Source: JBKJTP01 sp046590195 (GTDB lineage Bacteria > Bacteroidota > Ignavibacteria > Palsa-1295). From it: 17,811 nt of DNA. Under the pieces are notes generated by a model, which had not been told where the DNA came from, searched no databases, and saw nothing but the letters and a program-made list of their open reading frames with translations. The stretch spans positions 1 through 17,811 of the forward strand of contig JBKJTP010000119.1 in NCBI GenBank assembly GCA_046590195.1. The letters are read 5' to 3'. Both the position numbers and the translations under genes were made by a program. Below are positions 5,659 to 13,780 of this stretch, piece after piece. Position 1 is the stretch's first letter. Every line of letters begins with the position of its first letter.

Positions 5659-6813
5659 GTGATCTATCTCGATAACTCCGCCACCACACCGATCGCACCT
5701 GAGGTGCGCGAAGCGATGCTGCCATTTCTCGAAGAGGAATACGGCAATGCATCGAGCGTATATCAACTCGGCACACGCGCGCGCGTTGCGCTCGAAGAAG
5801 CGCGAGGAGCAGTCGGACAGGCGATCGGCGCTGATGCCCGCGAGATCGTCTTCACCGCCAACGGCACCGAAGCGAACAACATGGCGATCAAAGGTGCTGT
5901 GATGGAGCGCCATTTTGCTGGCTCTGCATTCAAGTCGCTGCGCGTGATCACGAGTCCGGCGGAGCACCATGCGGTGTTGCATCCGGTCGAGTATCTCGCG
6001 AAGCTGGGCGTGCAGGTTGGGTATGCCTTGCCTGATAGTGCTGGTGTTGTCAGCGAAGAGGCAGTCAAGAAAGAGCTGAAGAAAGATGTCGCTGTAGTTT
6101 CGTTAATGCTTGTCAATAACGAAGTAGGAGCTATAAGTCCTATAGGACTCATAGGACCTATCATCAAGTCGGTCAGCGACAAAGCTCTCTTCCACACCGA
6201 TGCTGTGCAGGCTCTTGGCAAGATGCCGATCAATGTTCGAGAACTCGGCGTAGACATGCTATCGCTCTCTGCTCACAAGATCCACGGACCCAAGGCCATC
6301 GGCGCGCTCTTCATCAAGAGTGGTACGAAGCTCGAGCCTTTGATGCATGGCGGTGCCCAGGAGCGCAATCGCAGAGGAGGGACGGAATCCGTCGCGCTGG
6401 CAGTAGGCTTTGCGAAGGCGGTAGAATTGGCGCAAGCATCGCTCGAACAATCGCGCGTGCAATTCGCTGATCTTCGAAGCTATCTTTTGACGAAGCTCGC
6501 AGAGATACCAGAAGTTGTACTCAACACCGATCCAACGCGCTCCATAGAATCGATTGTCAACTTTAGCTTTATCCCATCAGTGCTCGAGAAGCTCGATGGC
6601 GAAGCGTTGCTCATTCGCTTCGATCTCGAAAACATCGCGATATCGAATGGCTCCGCCTGCACTTCTGGCACTGTGCAGCCATCGCATGTATTAATGGCGA
6701 TGGGCAAGGGGAAGGAAGTAGCGTCGAAGAGCATCCGCGTGTCGTTCAGTCGCTACTCGCAGAAGAGCGCGGTGGATGCGTTTGTTGCGGTGCTGAAGAC
6801 GTTCATCGCGTAA
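5659..6813 (+). CDS. iscS: Cysteine desulfurase, IscS/NifS type (class I)
   Basis: A protein of 384 residues, full length for the family, starting at GTG 5659 (MIYLDNSATTPIAPEV, the standard N-terminus). It is a PLP enzyme that takes sulfur from cysteine as a persulfide for Fe-S clusters and thio-modified tRNA. Visible landmarks are the cofactor-binding TANGTEANN (66-74), EHHAV with His103/104, TDAVQALG (180-187), the PLP lysine in SAHKIHGPK (Lys207), the RRGGTESV loop, and the catalytic cysteine in NGSACTSGTVQPSHVL (Cys near 334). The long active-site loop with CTSG points to class I (IscS/NifS) rather than SufS. No iscU or iscR adjoins it; instead it stands alone between two inverted-repeat elements. 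A perfect palindrome AGTCCTATAGGACT (6136-6149) lies inside the gene. Confidence 0.95.
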   Translation: MIYLDNSATTPIAPEVREAMLPFLEEEYGNASSVYQLGTRARVALEEARGAVGQAIGADAREIVFTANGTEANNMAIKGAVMERHFAGSAFKSLRVITSPAEHHAVLHPVEYLAKLGVQVGYALPDSAGVVSEEAVKKELKKDVAVVSLMLVNNEVGAISPIGLIGPIIKSVSDKALFHTDAVQALGKMPINVRELGVDMLSLSAHKIHGPKAIGALFIKSGTKLEPLMHGGAQERNRRGGTESVALAVGFAKAVELAQASLEQSRVQFADLRSYLLTKLAEIPEVVLNTDPTRSIESIVNFSFIPSVLEKLDGEALLIRFDLENIAISNGSACTSGTVQPSHVLMAMGKGKEVASKSIRVSFSRYSQKSAVDAFVAVLKTFIA

Positions 6814-6941
6814 CACTTCGCTCGGCTCCCAACAAAATCCCAACCGCGAAGCGGTCTTCTAAGGTAGCCGGGGGTGAGCGAAGCGAGCCCCCGGGATAGC
6901 AGCCCACCAAATAAATTCAAGCCACGTAGTGGCGACCTTGC

Positions 6942-6949
6942 CATATTTG
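6942..6949 (+). promoter_or_regulatory. Putative -7 box for the transposase gene
   Basis: CATATTTG, one mismatch from TAnnTTTG, lies about 22 bases before the ATG at 6971, just inside the left inner repeat arm. Weak evidence. Confidence 0.3.
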
Positions 6950-6970
6950 TATCACACAAATGATACGAAC

Positions 6971-7447
6971 ATGGCCTCAACTCACACACAGATCAATATC
7001 CACTTCATCTTCGCTGTCAAAGGTCGTGAGAACGCTTTACAAGATGAATATCGCGAAGAGCTTCATCGATACATTGCAGGCATCATCAACAAGCGGTCGA
7101 ATGTGGTGTTGGCGATCAATTCAGTAGCCGATCACATTCACATCTTCGTTGGCTTGCACCCAATGCAAGCGCCGGGACTTTTGATGCGAGATGTCAAGTC
7201 GGCCAGCTCAGCCTTCGTTAACAGGAAGCGAAAGGCGAATCGTAAGTTTCATTGGCAGGATGGATACTGCGCAGTGTCACACTCACAATCACAGCGCGGA
7301 CCAGTGATCCGCTATATCAAGAATCAAAAGAAGCACCACCAGGTGAAGAGCTTTCGCGAGGAGTATTTGGAGTTGCTTCAGAAGTTTGAGATCGTGTATG
7401 ATCTCAAATATGTTTTTGATGAGGAGGACGAGGTTGTTACAGTTTAG
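6971..7447 (+). CDS. IS200/IS605-family tyrosine transposase (REP-associated, Y1)
   Basis: A protein of 158 residues starting MASTHTQINIHFIFAVKGRE. The ATG at 6971 is chosen over an in-frame ATG at 6929 because family members begin at this point and the upstream part lies in the inner repeat. The HUH metal site is HIHIF (His55, His57). The catalytic tyrosine is Tyr115 in IRYIKNQKKHH, with Gln119 after it. FHWQDGYCAVSHSQ (94-107) is also typical. Such Y1 enzymes cut and join single-stranded DNA at hairpins. All key residues are present and the frame is intact, so the element may be active. The inverted-repeat hairpins on both sides are the likely substrates. No TnpB is present. Confidence 0.92.
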   Translation: MASTHTQINIHFIFAVKGRENALQDEYREELHRYIAGIINKRSNVVLAINSVADHIHIFVGLHPMQAPGLLMRDVKSASSAFVNRKRKANRKFHWQDGYCAVSHSQSQRGPVIRYIKNQKKHHQVKSFREEYLELLQKFEIVYDLKYVFDEEDEVVTV

Positions 7448-7580
7448 GTCGCCACTACGTGGCTTTGGGGATTTCGGGGGCGTGTCCATCCGGGGGTTCG
7501 CTTCGCTCACCCCCGGCTACCTTAGGAGACCGCTTCGCGGTTGGGTAGATACTTCTTGCGAGGCTAGGCGTGCATTTCTA

Positions 7581-8540
7581 CTATCCCTTGATCTCCCACA
7601 CAATCGGTTGCGTCACATAATGCCGCTCATGATCGCGGATGGCGAGGCCGTAGCGGAGGCCACGGGTGCTAACCGTTACTGATTGCGCTTTGAGCAGCCG
7701 CATGATCGAGAAGAGGATGAGTGTGCCGGCTGGCAGGATGTCTGCGCGCGCTTTGTTGATGACGGGGAAGAATTCGAGCAGCTCTTCAGTCGAGCGTGTG
7801 AGACACGCGCCTAAGAACATCTCTATCTCCTGCAATGTCAGTTCGACGCCATTCACTTTCGTAGCATCGAATGTATCTAGCCCTAGCTTCATCGCCGCAA
7901 GCGACGTCGGTGTGCCTGCAACAGCGATGAGATGATCGGGTGCGGCAAGATTCTTCGCTGTCGCCTGCACAGCTTGTGAGATCGCTAGTGTAGCTTCGGA
8001 TACATCCTTGCTATCGTACGGTGCTGTCTTCAGGTATCGCTCGGTCATGCGCACCGCGCCGATCTGCATACTGACGCCCTTCACGAAATGCTTGATCGAA
8101 CCGAATGAGATCTCAGTGCTTCCGCCGCCGATATCGAGTACGCCGAGCACCTTGCTCTCATCGTATTCAAGGCCCAGCAATGCGCCGCGATAGGTGAGCG
8201 CCGCTTCCTCCTGGCCAGAGATGATCTCCATTTCGTAGCCGAACTCCGCTTTGATGAGGTTCGCGATCTCCGCGCTGTTCGCTGCATCACGCATTGCTGA
8301 GGTTGCAGCGAGTTTCACATGATTGCACTTGTGCTTTAGGATCAACTCCTGATGATCGCGGAGGACAGCCTGAAAGCGCTCGAACGCTTCGCGTGTGATC
8401 GCGCGGTGCTGATCGACCCCCTCGCCTAGGCGAGCAATAGCATGCACATCTTCGATCACGCGCATCTTGCCTTTCTCATCACTCTCGGTGATGAGAAGCA
8501 AAACGGTGTTCGTGCCGGCGTCTATAGTGGCAATCCTCAT
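7581..8540 (-). CDS. ppx: Exopolyphosphatase / pppGpp phosphohydrolase (Ppx/GppA family)
   Basis: A protein of 319 residues from the ATG at 8540 (MRIATIDAGTNTVLLLIT). An ATG 33 bases upstream is less likely because residue 12 of that frame begins the family's canonical N-terminus. It has the actin/hsp70-like ATPase fold: phosphate-1 motif IDAGTNT, then VKLAATSAMRDAANS, phosphate-2 motif LDIGGGSTEISFG, and VAGTPTSLAAMKLGL. At about 320 residues it is the short, N-terminal-domain-only form without the HD-like C-terminal domain of E. coli Ppx/GppA. It releases phosphate from polyphosphate chains and/or converts pppGpp to ppGpp; the sequence does not decide which. Its ATG overlaps the prmA stop (ATGA), showing translational coupling. 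It is the last gene of the minus-strand run. Confidence 0.9.
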   Translation of the reverse strand: MRIATIDAGTNTVLLLITESDEKGKMRVIEDVHAIARLGEGVDQHRAITREAFERFQAVLRDHQELILKHKCNHVKLAATSAMRDAANSAEIANLIKAEFGYEMEIISGQEEAALTYRGALLGLEYDESKVLGVLDIGGGSTEISFGSIKHFVKGVSMQIGAVRMTERYLKTAPYDSKDVSEATLAISQAVQATAKNLAAPDHLIAVAGTPTSLAAMKLGLDTFDATKVNGVELTLQEIEMFLGACLTRSTEELLEFFPVINKARADILPAGTLILFSIMRLLKAQSVTVSTRGLRYGLAIRDHERHYVTQPIVWEIKG

Positions 8541-9403
8541 ATCGACTCGTTGCGAAGAATGATCGAGATCCATTCGTTCTCCTGCAACTGCTCGATGAAC
8601 GTGAGGCCGGCCGCTTCATACTTTGCGCGAACTTCCTCTCCATCATAGATCAGAAGGCCAGAAAGAATAACATAAGCGCCAGGCTGGCACCGTGAAGCGA
8701 TGCCCTCAGAGATCGCCATCAGAACATTGCGATGAATGTTCGCAATGATCACATCGAACGACTCATTGTTTGCGATCGTCTCTTCGAGTTCACCTTTACG
8801 CAAGTCGAAGACGTCATCCGAAATATTATTGAGCGCTTGGTTCTCCTTGACATTATCGATCGACCACTGATCGGTGTCGATCGCTACGGCACGCTCACCG
8901 CCACGCTGCAATGCATAAAAGGCTAGCACTCCTGAACCTGTGCCGATATCAGCAATGATCGCATCTTGTGTCTCGATCTTCTCGATCGCGCGCATGCAGA
9001 GGCGCGTCGTCTCGTGATGCCCAGTGCCAAAGCTCATCTTCGGATCGATGATGAGCGTATGCTTTGCGCGAAGCTCCTTCGACTGTTCGAGCTTCCATGA
9101 TGGCGTTATCACGACCTCGTTCGTCACCAGCACTGGCTCGATACTCGATTCCCATTCAGCATTCCAATCTTTGACTTCGAGCGGCTTTACTTCCATGAGC
9201 GTAACAGACTTCCGCGATGCAGCGAATTGTGCAACGGCATGTTGCGACTCTTCCGTCCAGTCTTCCGCTGCGATATAGACATCGAGCAGTCCGTCCGAAC
9301 GCTCTTCTAGCCCTTGCACATCGACCGTGACCATGAGGAAGCCTTGCAGATCGTCTTCGTCTTCAAGAGCGACGCGAAAGGTCAGTACGAGAGTCTCGTC
9401 CAT
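8537..9403 (-). CDS. prmA: Ribosomal protein L11 methyltransferase
   Basis: A protein of 288 residues, close to the family length. PrmA adds methyl groups to ribosomal protein L11 using S-adenosylmethionine. The N-terminal part (1-75) is the ferredoxin-like L11-recognition domain. The linker DWNAEWES (79-86) is the family's W-x-W/E pattern. The catalytic part shows FGTGHHETT (125-133), the SAM-binding loop DIGTGSG (152-158), AIDTD (174-178) and NIHRNVL (222-228, matching the family NI.xxxL motif). The start at 9403 leaves 20 bases after the M28 gene. No Shine-Dalgarno is visible. Its stop overlaps the next start by four bases. Confidence 0.93.
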   Translation of the reverse strand: MDETLVLTFRVALEDEDDLQGFLMVTVDVQGLEERSDGLLDVYIAAEDWTEESQHAVAQFAASRKSVTLMEVKPLEVKDWNAEWESSIEPVLVTNEVVITPSWKLEQSKELRAKHTLIIDPKMSFGTGHHETTRLCMRAIEKIETQDAIIADIGTGSGVLAFYALQRGGERAVAIDTDQWSIDNVKENQALNNISDDVFDLRKGELEETIANNESFDVIIANIHRNVLMAISEGIASRCQPGAYVILSGLLIYDGEEVRAKYEAAGLTFIEQLQENEWISIILRNESI

Positions 9404-9423
9404 TGGAAGTGAGGTGGGGGTGA

Positions 9424-10464
9424 TTACAGAGTCTGGATCTTCTTTGGCAGACGGTCGTAGATCAACGTGAGCAGCAGCGTGCCAACTTCATCAAGCGTTG
9501 CAGCGCTGATGTTCTTCATCGTGTCGTTATGTGTGTGCCAGTACTTACGTTCGGGGTCGGTCGTGTTGTGACCGACAAGATCCTGATCGATGATGTCGAT
9601 CACGCGCATTCCGGACTGGATGAGCGGCAGATGATCGTCGCTGATGCCGGCGCCAAGCTCCTGGTTAAAGGTCTTCAGATTCAGCTCCTTCGCGGTGTTC
9701 CAGACGAAGTTTACGATCGACGGTGCCGCTTGCATGGAGTAACCCTCCTTTTTGAAGACGGCCTTTTTATCGCCGACAAGATCGAGGAGGATACCGAGTC
9801 TCGGATAATAGCCCTGTGGCTTGTTCTTCGCGAAGTGCTTCGCACCGAGGAAGTATTTATCCATGTCATCGATCTCGGAATCGCCGTAGTCTTCGCCATC
9901 AGTGAGCAGAATATCCACGCCGATAGACGGTGGATGATCCTTCATCTGTCTAGCGATCTCAAGCAACACGCCGACGCCCGATGCACCATCATTTGCTGCT
10001 GCGATCGCTTGGTTATGCTTTGAACTATCCGGATCGAAATCAGCGCGAGGACGTGAATCCCAGTGCGCGAGTAGAAGGATGCGCTCTGTTGAAGTCGGAT
10101 TGAATGATGCGAGCACGTTTGCGAGCTCGAGCACCTCGCCGTTGTATCCTTGCTCAGTGAAGCGCTGGATCGTGACGTTGCCGCCAGCTGCTTTCAGCTC
10201 CTCTTCGAAGAATGCGAGTGCTTTCTTATGCGCCGCGGACTTTGAGACGCGTGGTCCGAACGAGACCTGCTTCTCGATGTCCTTATATGCACGCTGTTCA
10301 TCGAACGGCGGCACCGGCAGGCTCGGGATCGCCTTGTGATTAACAGCAGGGATCGTGTCGCCTACGATCTGAGGATCGGGCTTGGTATCGCACCCAGTCA
10401 GCGATACTTGTGATAAGAGCGCCAGCGCAACGGAGGATGCAAGAACAATACGTGATATACGCAT
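9424..10464 (-). CDS. M28-family metallopeptidase lipoprotein (aminopeptidase/glutaminyl cyclase-like)
   Basis: A protein of 346 residues with a lipoprotein signal ending in lipobox LTGC (Cys25). Asp at the next position is an inner-membrane retention signal in E. coli, but that rule may not hold in this phylum. The M28 zinc-peptidase core shows the expected residues: LAHWDSRP (His134, Asp136), AANDGASG (Asp159), TDGEDYG (Glu191, Asp192), LLDLVGD, SDDHLPL and YWHTHND (His310/312). The overall pattern resembles the bacterial branch with glutaminyl-peptide cyclotransferases, so the activity may be amino-terminal peptide trimming or pyroglutamate formation. The gene is 33 bases after the M16-like lipoprotein gene and 20 bases before prmA, in one direction. 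Its job is probably degradation of peptides outside the cytoplasmic membrane together with the M16 pair. Confidence 0.88.
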   Translation of the reverse strand: MRISRIVLASSVALALLSQVSLTGCDTKPDPQIVGDTIPAVNHKAIPSLPVPPFDEQRAYKDIEKQVSFGPRVSKSAAHKKALAFFEEELKAAGGNVTIQRFTEQGYNGEVLELANVLASFNPTSTERILLLAHWDSRPRADFDPDSSKHNQAIAAANDGASGVGVLLEIARQMKDHPPSIGVDILLTDGEDYGDSEIDDMDKYFLGAKHFAKNKPQGYYPRLGILLDLVGDKKAVFKKEGYSMQAAPSIVNFVWNTAKELNLKTFNQELGAGISDDHLPLIQSGMRVIDIIDQDLVGHNTTDPERKYWHTHNDTMKNISAATLDEVGTLLLTLIYDRLPKKIQTL

Positions 10465-10497
10465 GTGTGAGATCGAGTGGGTAGAGAGAGATAAATG

Positions 10498-11826
10498 CTA
10501 GCGCAGCTTGGAGATGGTCACGCTATCGCCAAGCACCAGCCAGTTAAAATTCTTGAGATATGTTTTGGCCGCGAGATTCAGAGCTTGTGCAGAAACGGAA
10601 GCAAGTCTATCTGGCGACATGAACGCATTACGCCAGTCGCCCGTCATGATGAATGCTTCGCCAATGGCTTCGGCTTGAGCTTGCGCAGTTTCCTGTTCCA
10701 TGAAGATCGACGTGGAAAGCATATCGACGTTACCGGAGATCAGCGATTGCTTGATGATGTAGTTCTGGAAGAATTCCACATCTTCGTAGACGAGATTGAT
10801 CGCGCTATCGACGTGTGCGGTCTCGAAGGTGATGACACCGACCGGGTCTTCCCACTCGGATTCGTCCACGCTCGGTGCATAAGCAAGCGCATGCTCGACG
10901 CGAATGCGATTGAAGATATTGCCGCCGAGGAAATATCTCATGCGCATGTATGGATAATAATCTGCGCTTCCGCGCGGCGGGATCTTGAAATACCCGATGA
11001 CGTAATTTGTCGGAAGCTTTCGAGGTGACTTCACGATGGTGACGTTCGGCTTGCCGGAATTCACCGATGGAGTAAGCGGCGCATCGACAAAGTTACCCTC
11101 AGGCAGCGTGGTCACACCATGATCGCGTAGCTTCTTCGTGATCTCCTCGCGCGACACCGGACCCACAACGACAAGCGCCAGCCGCGACTTCACCATGATC
11201 TCCTTCATGTGCGCTTCCATCGCTGGGATCGTTGTTTGCTGTATGTCAGCAGCACTTGTTCTGCGGCCGTATGGATGGCCAGAGTAGTAGATCGAGTCAA
11301 GAAGAAAACGCGAATAACCTGATGGATTCGCGGAGACAGCCTGGATATTCAGCAGCGCATTCTTCTTCAGATTCGCGAACTCGATCTGATCGAACATCGG
11401 CGAGGTAACCTTTTCAGCGAAGAGCTTCCACGTCGAGTCGAAGTGCTCGCGCGTTGAGCGCATCAGCATGAGCGAATAATCGCGCGAATCCTGTCCGCCG
11501 ATACCCGAACCCATGCGTAGCATCTTCTGACGGTAGACCGCCTTTGGCGTCGAGCGCGTACCGCTTGCTGCGTTTACGCTCAGCGCAAACCTCTCAAGAC
11601 TGAACGGCTTCGCTACTGGCATTGCACTCGATCCGCCTTGTATGTAGAGGATAGCACTTACGACCGGTGATTCCGAGCTCTGCTTCAGCAGGACCTTCAG
11701 CCCATCAACCTCGAACTCCTGCACACCCGTCACATCGACAGCTCTCCCGAACTTCGAAGATGCACATCCGAAGCCAACAAGCGCGCACAGCAGGACCACT
11801 CCAACACGAGCAATGATCTTCATCAT
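10498..11826 (-). CDS. M16-like lipoprotein lacking the zinc site
   Basis: A protein of 442 residues (ATG at 11826; a second ATG follows directly). The lipoprotein signal ends in VGFGC (Cys21). The fold is that of M16 (insulinase/pitrilysin) halves: VDGLKVLLKQSSESPVVSAILYIQGGS at the start, the SPMFDQIEFANLKKNALLNIQ segment, HPYGRRTSAADI, then RLALVVVGPVSREEI and the C-terminal half with GGNIFNRIRVEHALAYAPS. Where active members have HxxEH, this one has PFSLERFALSV, so it cannot bind zinc there. Inactive M16 subunits are known to pair with active ones to form the closed chamber, and the active partner is the gene five bases upstream. The RVEHALAY pattern, needed for substrate grip in the partner half, is kept. 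Confidence 0.88.
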   Translation of the reverse strand: MMKIIARVGVVLLCALVGFGCASSKFGRAVDVTGVQEFEVDGLKVLLKQSSESPVVSAILYIQGGSSAMPVAKPFSLERFALSVNAASGTRSTPKAVYRQKMLRMGSGIGGQDSRDYSLMLMRSTREHFDSTWKLFAEKVTSPMFDQIEFANLKKNALLNIQAVSANPSGYSRFLLDSIYYSGHPYGRRTSAADIQQTTIPAMEAHMKEIMVKSRLALVVVGPVSREEITKKLRDHGVTTLPEGNFVDAPLTPSVNSGKPNVTIVKSPRKLPTNYVIGYFKIPPRGSADYYPYMRMRYFLGGNIFNRIRVEHALAYAPSVDESEWEDPVGVITFETAHVDSAINLVYEDVEFFQNYIIKQSLISGNVDMLSTSIFMEQETAQAQAEAIGEAFIMTGDWRNAFMSPDRLASVSAQALNLAAKTYLKNFNWLVLGDSVTISKLR

Positions 11827-11831
11827 GTGAT

Positions 11832-13250
11832 TTACGGATTGACTGTTGTGTGGAGGTAATTGCGCGGATCGAACGGCTTGCCAGTCATCTGCTCGATCTT
11901 ACGCTTCGATGCTTCGCTCATCGTGAGACCCAAGACGTATGGTTTGCCCTTCACATACTTCTGCACGTAATCGCGGATGTCGGCTTTCGTGATCTTGTTG
12001 AGGTTATCGAGATACGCCTCGTAGTAATCGAGTCCTGCAGATGCCCACCAGAACGAGAGCGTGTGCGCGAATTCGCTCAGCTTTTCGCTATCGAGAATAA
12101 TGCGGTTGCGCAGCACTGCTTTGGCTGTTTCGAGATCTTCTTCGGTGAAGTAGTTCGGATCGTCGAACTTGTTGATCTGCTGCCAGAACGTGCGCATCGT
12201 TTCTGTCAGCTTTTCGGGAGTTGTCGTGATGTCAGCAGAGATCGGCCCGACATATCGCTGCGTGTAATACCAGAACGTGATGTTCTGCGCGAGGCCAGTC
12301 TCTTCGAGCTTCTTGCGGTACTCATGCTCTTGTTGGAGAACGATGTATAGGAAGACGTCAGCAGCGAACGTCGCTTTGTCATCAATACCGATCGATGGGC
12401 CATGCCAGCGAAGTCCTGCGTGAACGGTTGGCACATCGACGTAATCAACGATGGTCTTGACGCTATCAAGGGGCGGGGTGCGCAAAGGTGGATTCGTGGC
12501 GAATGGATCGGGGCCGGACTTCCAATGGCCGAAGTATTCCTCGATCAGCGGCTTCACTTCCTCCGTTTTCACATCGCCTGCAACGATAAGCAGCGAGTTG
12601 TTGGGGATGTAATACTTCTCTTTGATCGCGAGCATCTTTTGCCTTGTCGTTGCACTGATCGTTGTGCGTTCGCCGAGCGGCTGCTTGCGAGAGATGTGGC
12701 TCGGCCCCCAGAGTGCAAGTGCGAGCTTGCGGTTGTAATTGAAGAACGGATTCGATTCATGACGGTCGAATTCGCCGAGCACGATCGCGATCTGCTCTTT
12801 CAATTCATCATCCTTGAACGCTGGCGACATAATGGCGTCGGCCATGAACTCCAGCCCACCAACAAGATTCTTCTTCGGCAGTGTGAAGTAGTACTCTACA
12901 TTCTCTTCATGCGTGGTGCCATTGCGGATAATGCCGTTCCGGGCGATGCGACGGAGGAAGTCATCCTCGCTAGTGTCGACTGCATTCGCCGTGAAGAACA
13001 TGTGCTCGTAGAGATGCGAGAGGCCGTTGAAGTCGGCGGGCTCCGTGAAACTGCCGTTCTTTACCGCCAGCTCGATCGTGGCGATCGGTGTCAGGTGGTT
13101 CTCGATGATGAGGACCTCGAGGCCGTTCGACATCGTGTAGCGCGTCCATGGCGGAAGCTGCGCCTGTGCCGTTGTCGGCAGTAGGGAAGTAAGGAAGGAA
13201 GCTGCGAGCAGCAGCAACATGCAGAAGGAGAGTCTCGGGTGTCTTGTCAC
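11832..13250 (-). CDS. M16-family zinc peptidase, secreted, active-type
   Basis: A protein of 472 residues if it starts at GTG 13250. The open frame extends upstream to 13622, but that stretch reads as non-coding, while GTG 13250 gives a good signal peptide (MTRHPRLSFCMLLLLAASF, cleavage after AQA near residue 30). ATG 13220 is the alternative. The zinc site is HLYEH (79-83) in NGLSHLYEHMFF, with Glu152 and Glu160 downstream, the latter at the distance expected for the third ligand. The second half is M16 C-terminal-like (KKLEETGLAQNITFWYYTQ). It is likely a periplasmic or outer-membrane-associated peptidase working with the inactive M16 lipoprotein encoded five bases downstream. It is the first gene of the five-gene minus-strand run. 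Confidence 0.88.
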   Translation of the reverse strand: MTRHPRLSFCMLLLLAASFLTSLLPTTAQAQLPPWTRYTMSNGLEVLIIENHLTPIATIELAVKNGSFTEPADFNGLSHLYEHMFFTANAVDTSEDDFLRRIARNGIIRNGTTHEENVEYYFTLPKKNLVGGLEFMADAIMSPAFKDDELKEQIAIVLGEFDRHESNPFFNYNRKLALALWGPSHISRKQPLGERTTISATTRQKMLAIKEKYYIPNNSLLIVAGDVKTEEVKPLIEEYFGHWKSGPDPFATNPPLRTPPLDSVKTIVDYVDVPTVHAGLRWHGPSIGIDDKATFAADVFLYIVLQQEHEYRKKLEETGLAQNITFWYYTQRYVGPISADITTTPEKLTETMRTFWQQINKFDDPNYFTEEDLETAKAVLRNRIILDSEKLSEFAHTLSFWWASAGLDYYEAYLDNLNKITKADIRDYVQKYVKGKPYVLGLTMSEASKRKIEQMTGKPFDPRNYLHTTVNP

Positions 13251-13628
13251 AGGATGGCTTGCCTTCAGTGAGAATGAATTAATGCTGTAATGTCCTTCTA
13301 GAGGTACGGCAGGGTGTAACAAATGGTTACGAGCCAAGTTCTTTAATACGTCTCCGGGACCAGCAATGGTCCACTCGGGCTTCGGATTAACACCAACGCC
13401 AGAGAACAGCCAACGGGTCAATTCTTTGGGGATGATCTGAGGAGACAATTTGCCTGTCGAGCCATGCTGAGTGCGTGCTGAATGCGAGCCGATTAACCGG
13501 ATCCGCATTCGATAGGGAGGCCTTAACAGCCTCCACGTGGGGAGTAACCTTGCTGGCAAGTTTTCTGATATGATAAGGCCTTTTTTAACCGAAGGCATTA
13601 GGGCCGGTGGGGGGAATTCCACCGGCTT
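13251..13628 (+). other. Gene-free stretch with hairpins and an orphan terminator
   Basis: No convincing gene. On the minus strand the M16 frame stays open for 124 codons up to 13622, but the translation has no recognisable sequence. On the plus strand there are several hairpins: GTAAC/GTTAC near 13320, GGACCA/TGGTCC (13359-13374), and GGAGGC/GCCTCC (13516-13534). The last could be replaced by GGCCTTA/TAAGGCC (13519-13525 with 13574-13580), which is followed by six T. A terminator ends the stretch. It may hold a plus-strand structured RNA or a minus-strand leader. I find no match to tmRNA, RNase P or a known riboswitch. Confidence 0.3.
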
Positions 13629-13631
13629 TTT
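13603..13631 (+). terminator. Rho-independent terminator with no upstream plus-strand gene
   Basis: Arms GCCGGTGG (13603-13610) and CCACCGGC (13619-13626) are followed by TTTTT. The T run is only on the plus strand, whereas all genes in the preceding 6 kb are on the minus strand. Confidence 0.7.
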
Positions 13632-13691
13632 CTATTGCGCCAGGCAAATCCTAGTTGCACGAAGGAATGGCGAGCCCTGTTCTTTTATGCT

Positions 13692-13745
13692 GTCATTGCG
13701 AGGAGCCCAGTGAGCGGTAGCGAAACTGGGCGACGAAGCAATCCC
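13692..13745. repeat. Palindromic interspersed repeat (TGTCATTGCGAGG type)
   Basis: It begins GTCATTGCGAGGAGC and ends GACGAAGCAATCCCC. Outer arms are ATTGC (13695-13699) and GCAAT (13738-13742). Inner arms are GCCCAGT (13705-13711) and ACTGGGC (13725-13731). Repeats with these ends are common between genes in many bacteria. It lies just before the methyltransferase gene. Confidence 0.75.
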
Positions 13746-13780
13746 CCTCAGTATTCCGCGCACTCGTCCAAGGCCAATAC

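Larger units (their letters stand above)
6839..7545. mobile_element. IS200-like/RAYT element with nested inverted repeats
   Basis: Outer arms 6839-6894 and 7490-7545 are 56-bp inverted repeats with two mismatches. Each contains a G-rich imperfect hairpin (GGGGGTGAGCGAAGCGAGCCCCC type) typical of REP sequences. Inner arms 6919-6938 and 7446-7465 are a perfect 20-bp inverted repeat with its own hairpin GCCAC-GTA-GTGGC. The transposase stop codon overlaps the right inner arm. This layout matches REP-associated tyrosine transposases, which act on such hairpins as single-stranded DNA. Confidence 0.8.

Noticed and set aside
6136..6149. Perfect palindrome AGTCCTATAGGACT as an operator
   Set aside because: It lies within conserved iscS coding sequence and is short; chance is a fair explanation.
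4993..7545. CRISPR array or toxin-antitoxin pair
   Set aside because: The repeats are inverted pairs, not regularly spaced direct repeats, and no second small gene adjoins either element gene.
12402..13184. 260-residue plus-strand frame
   Set aside because: It is antisense to the M16 zinc-site region, whose minus-strand frame has clear family motifs.
13251..13622. N-terminal extension of the M16 peptidase (start at 13622)
   Set aside because: It would place 124 unrecognisable residues before a clean signal peptide and would start inside a terminator hairpin.
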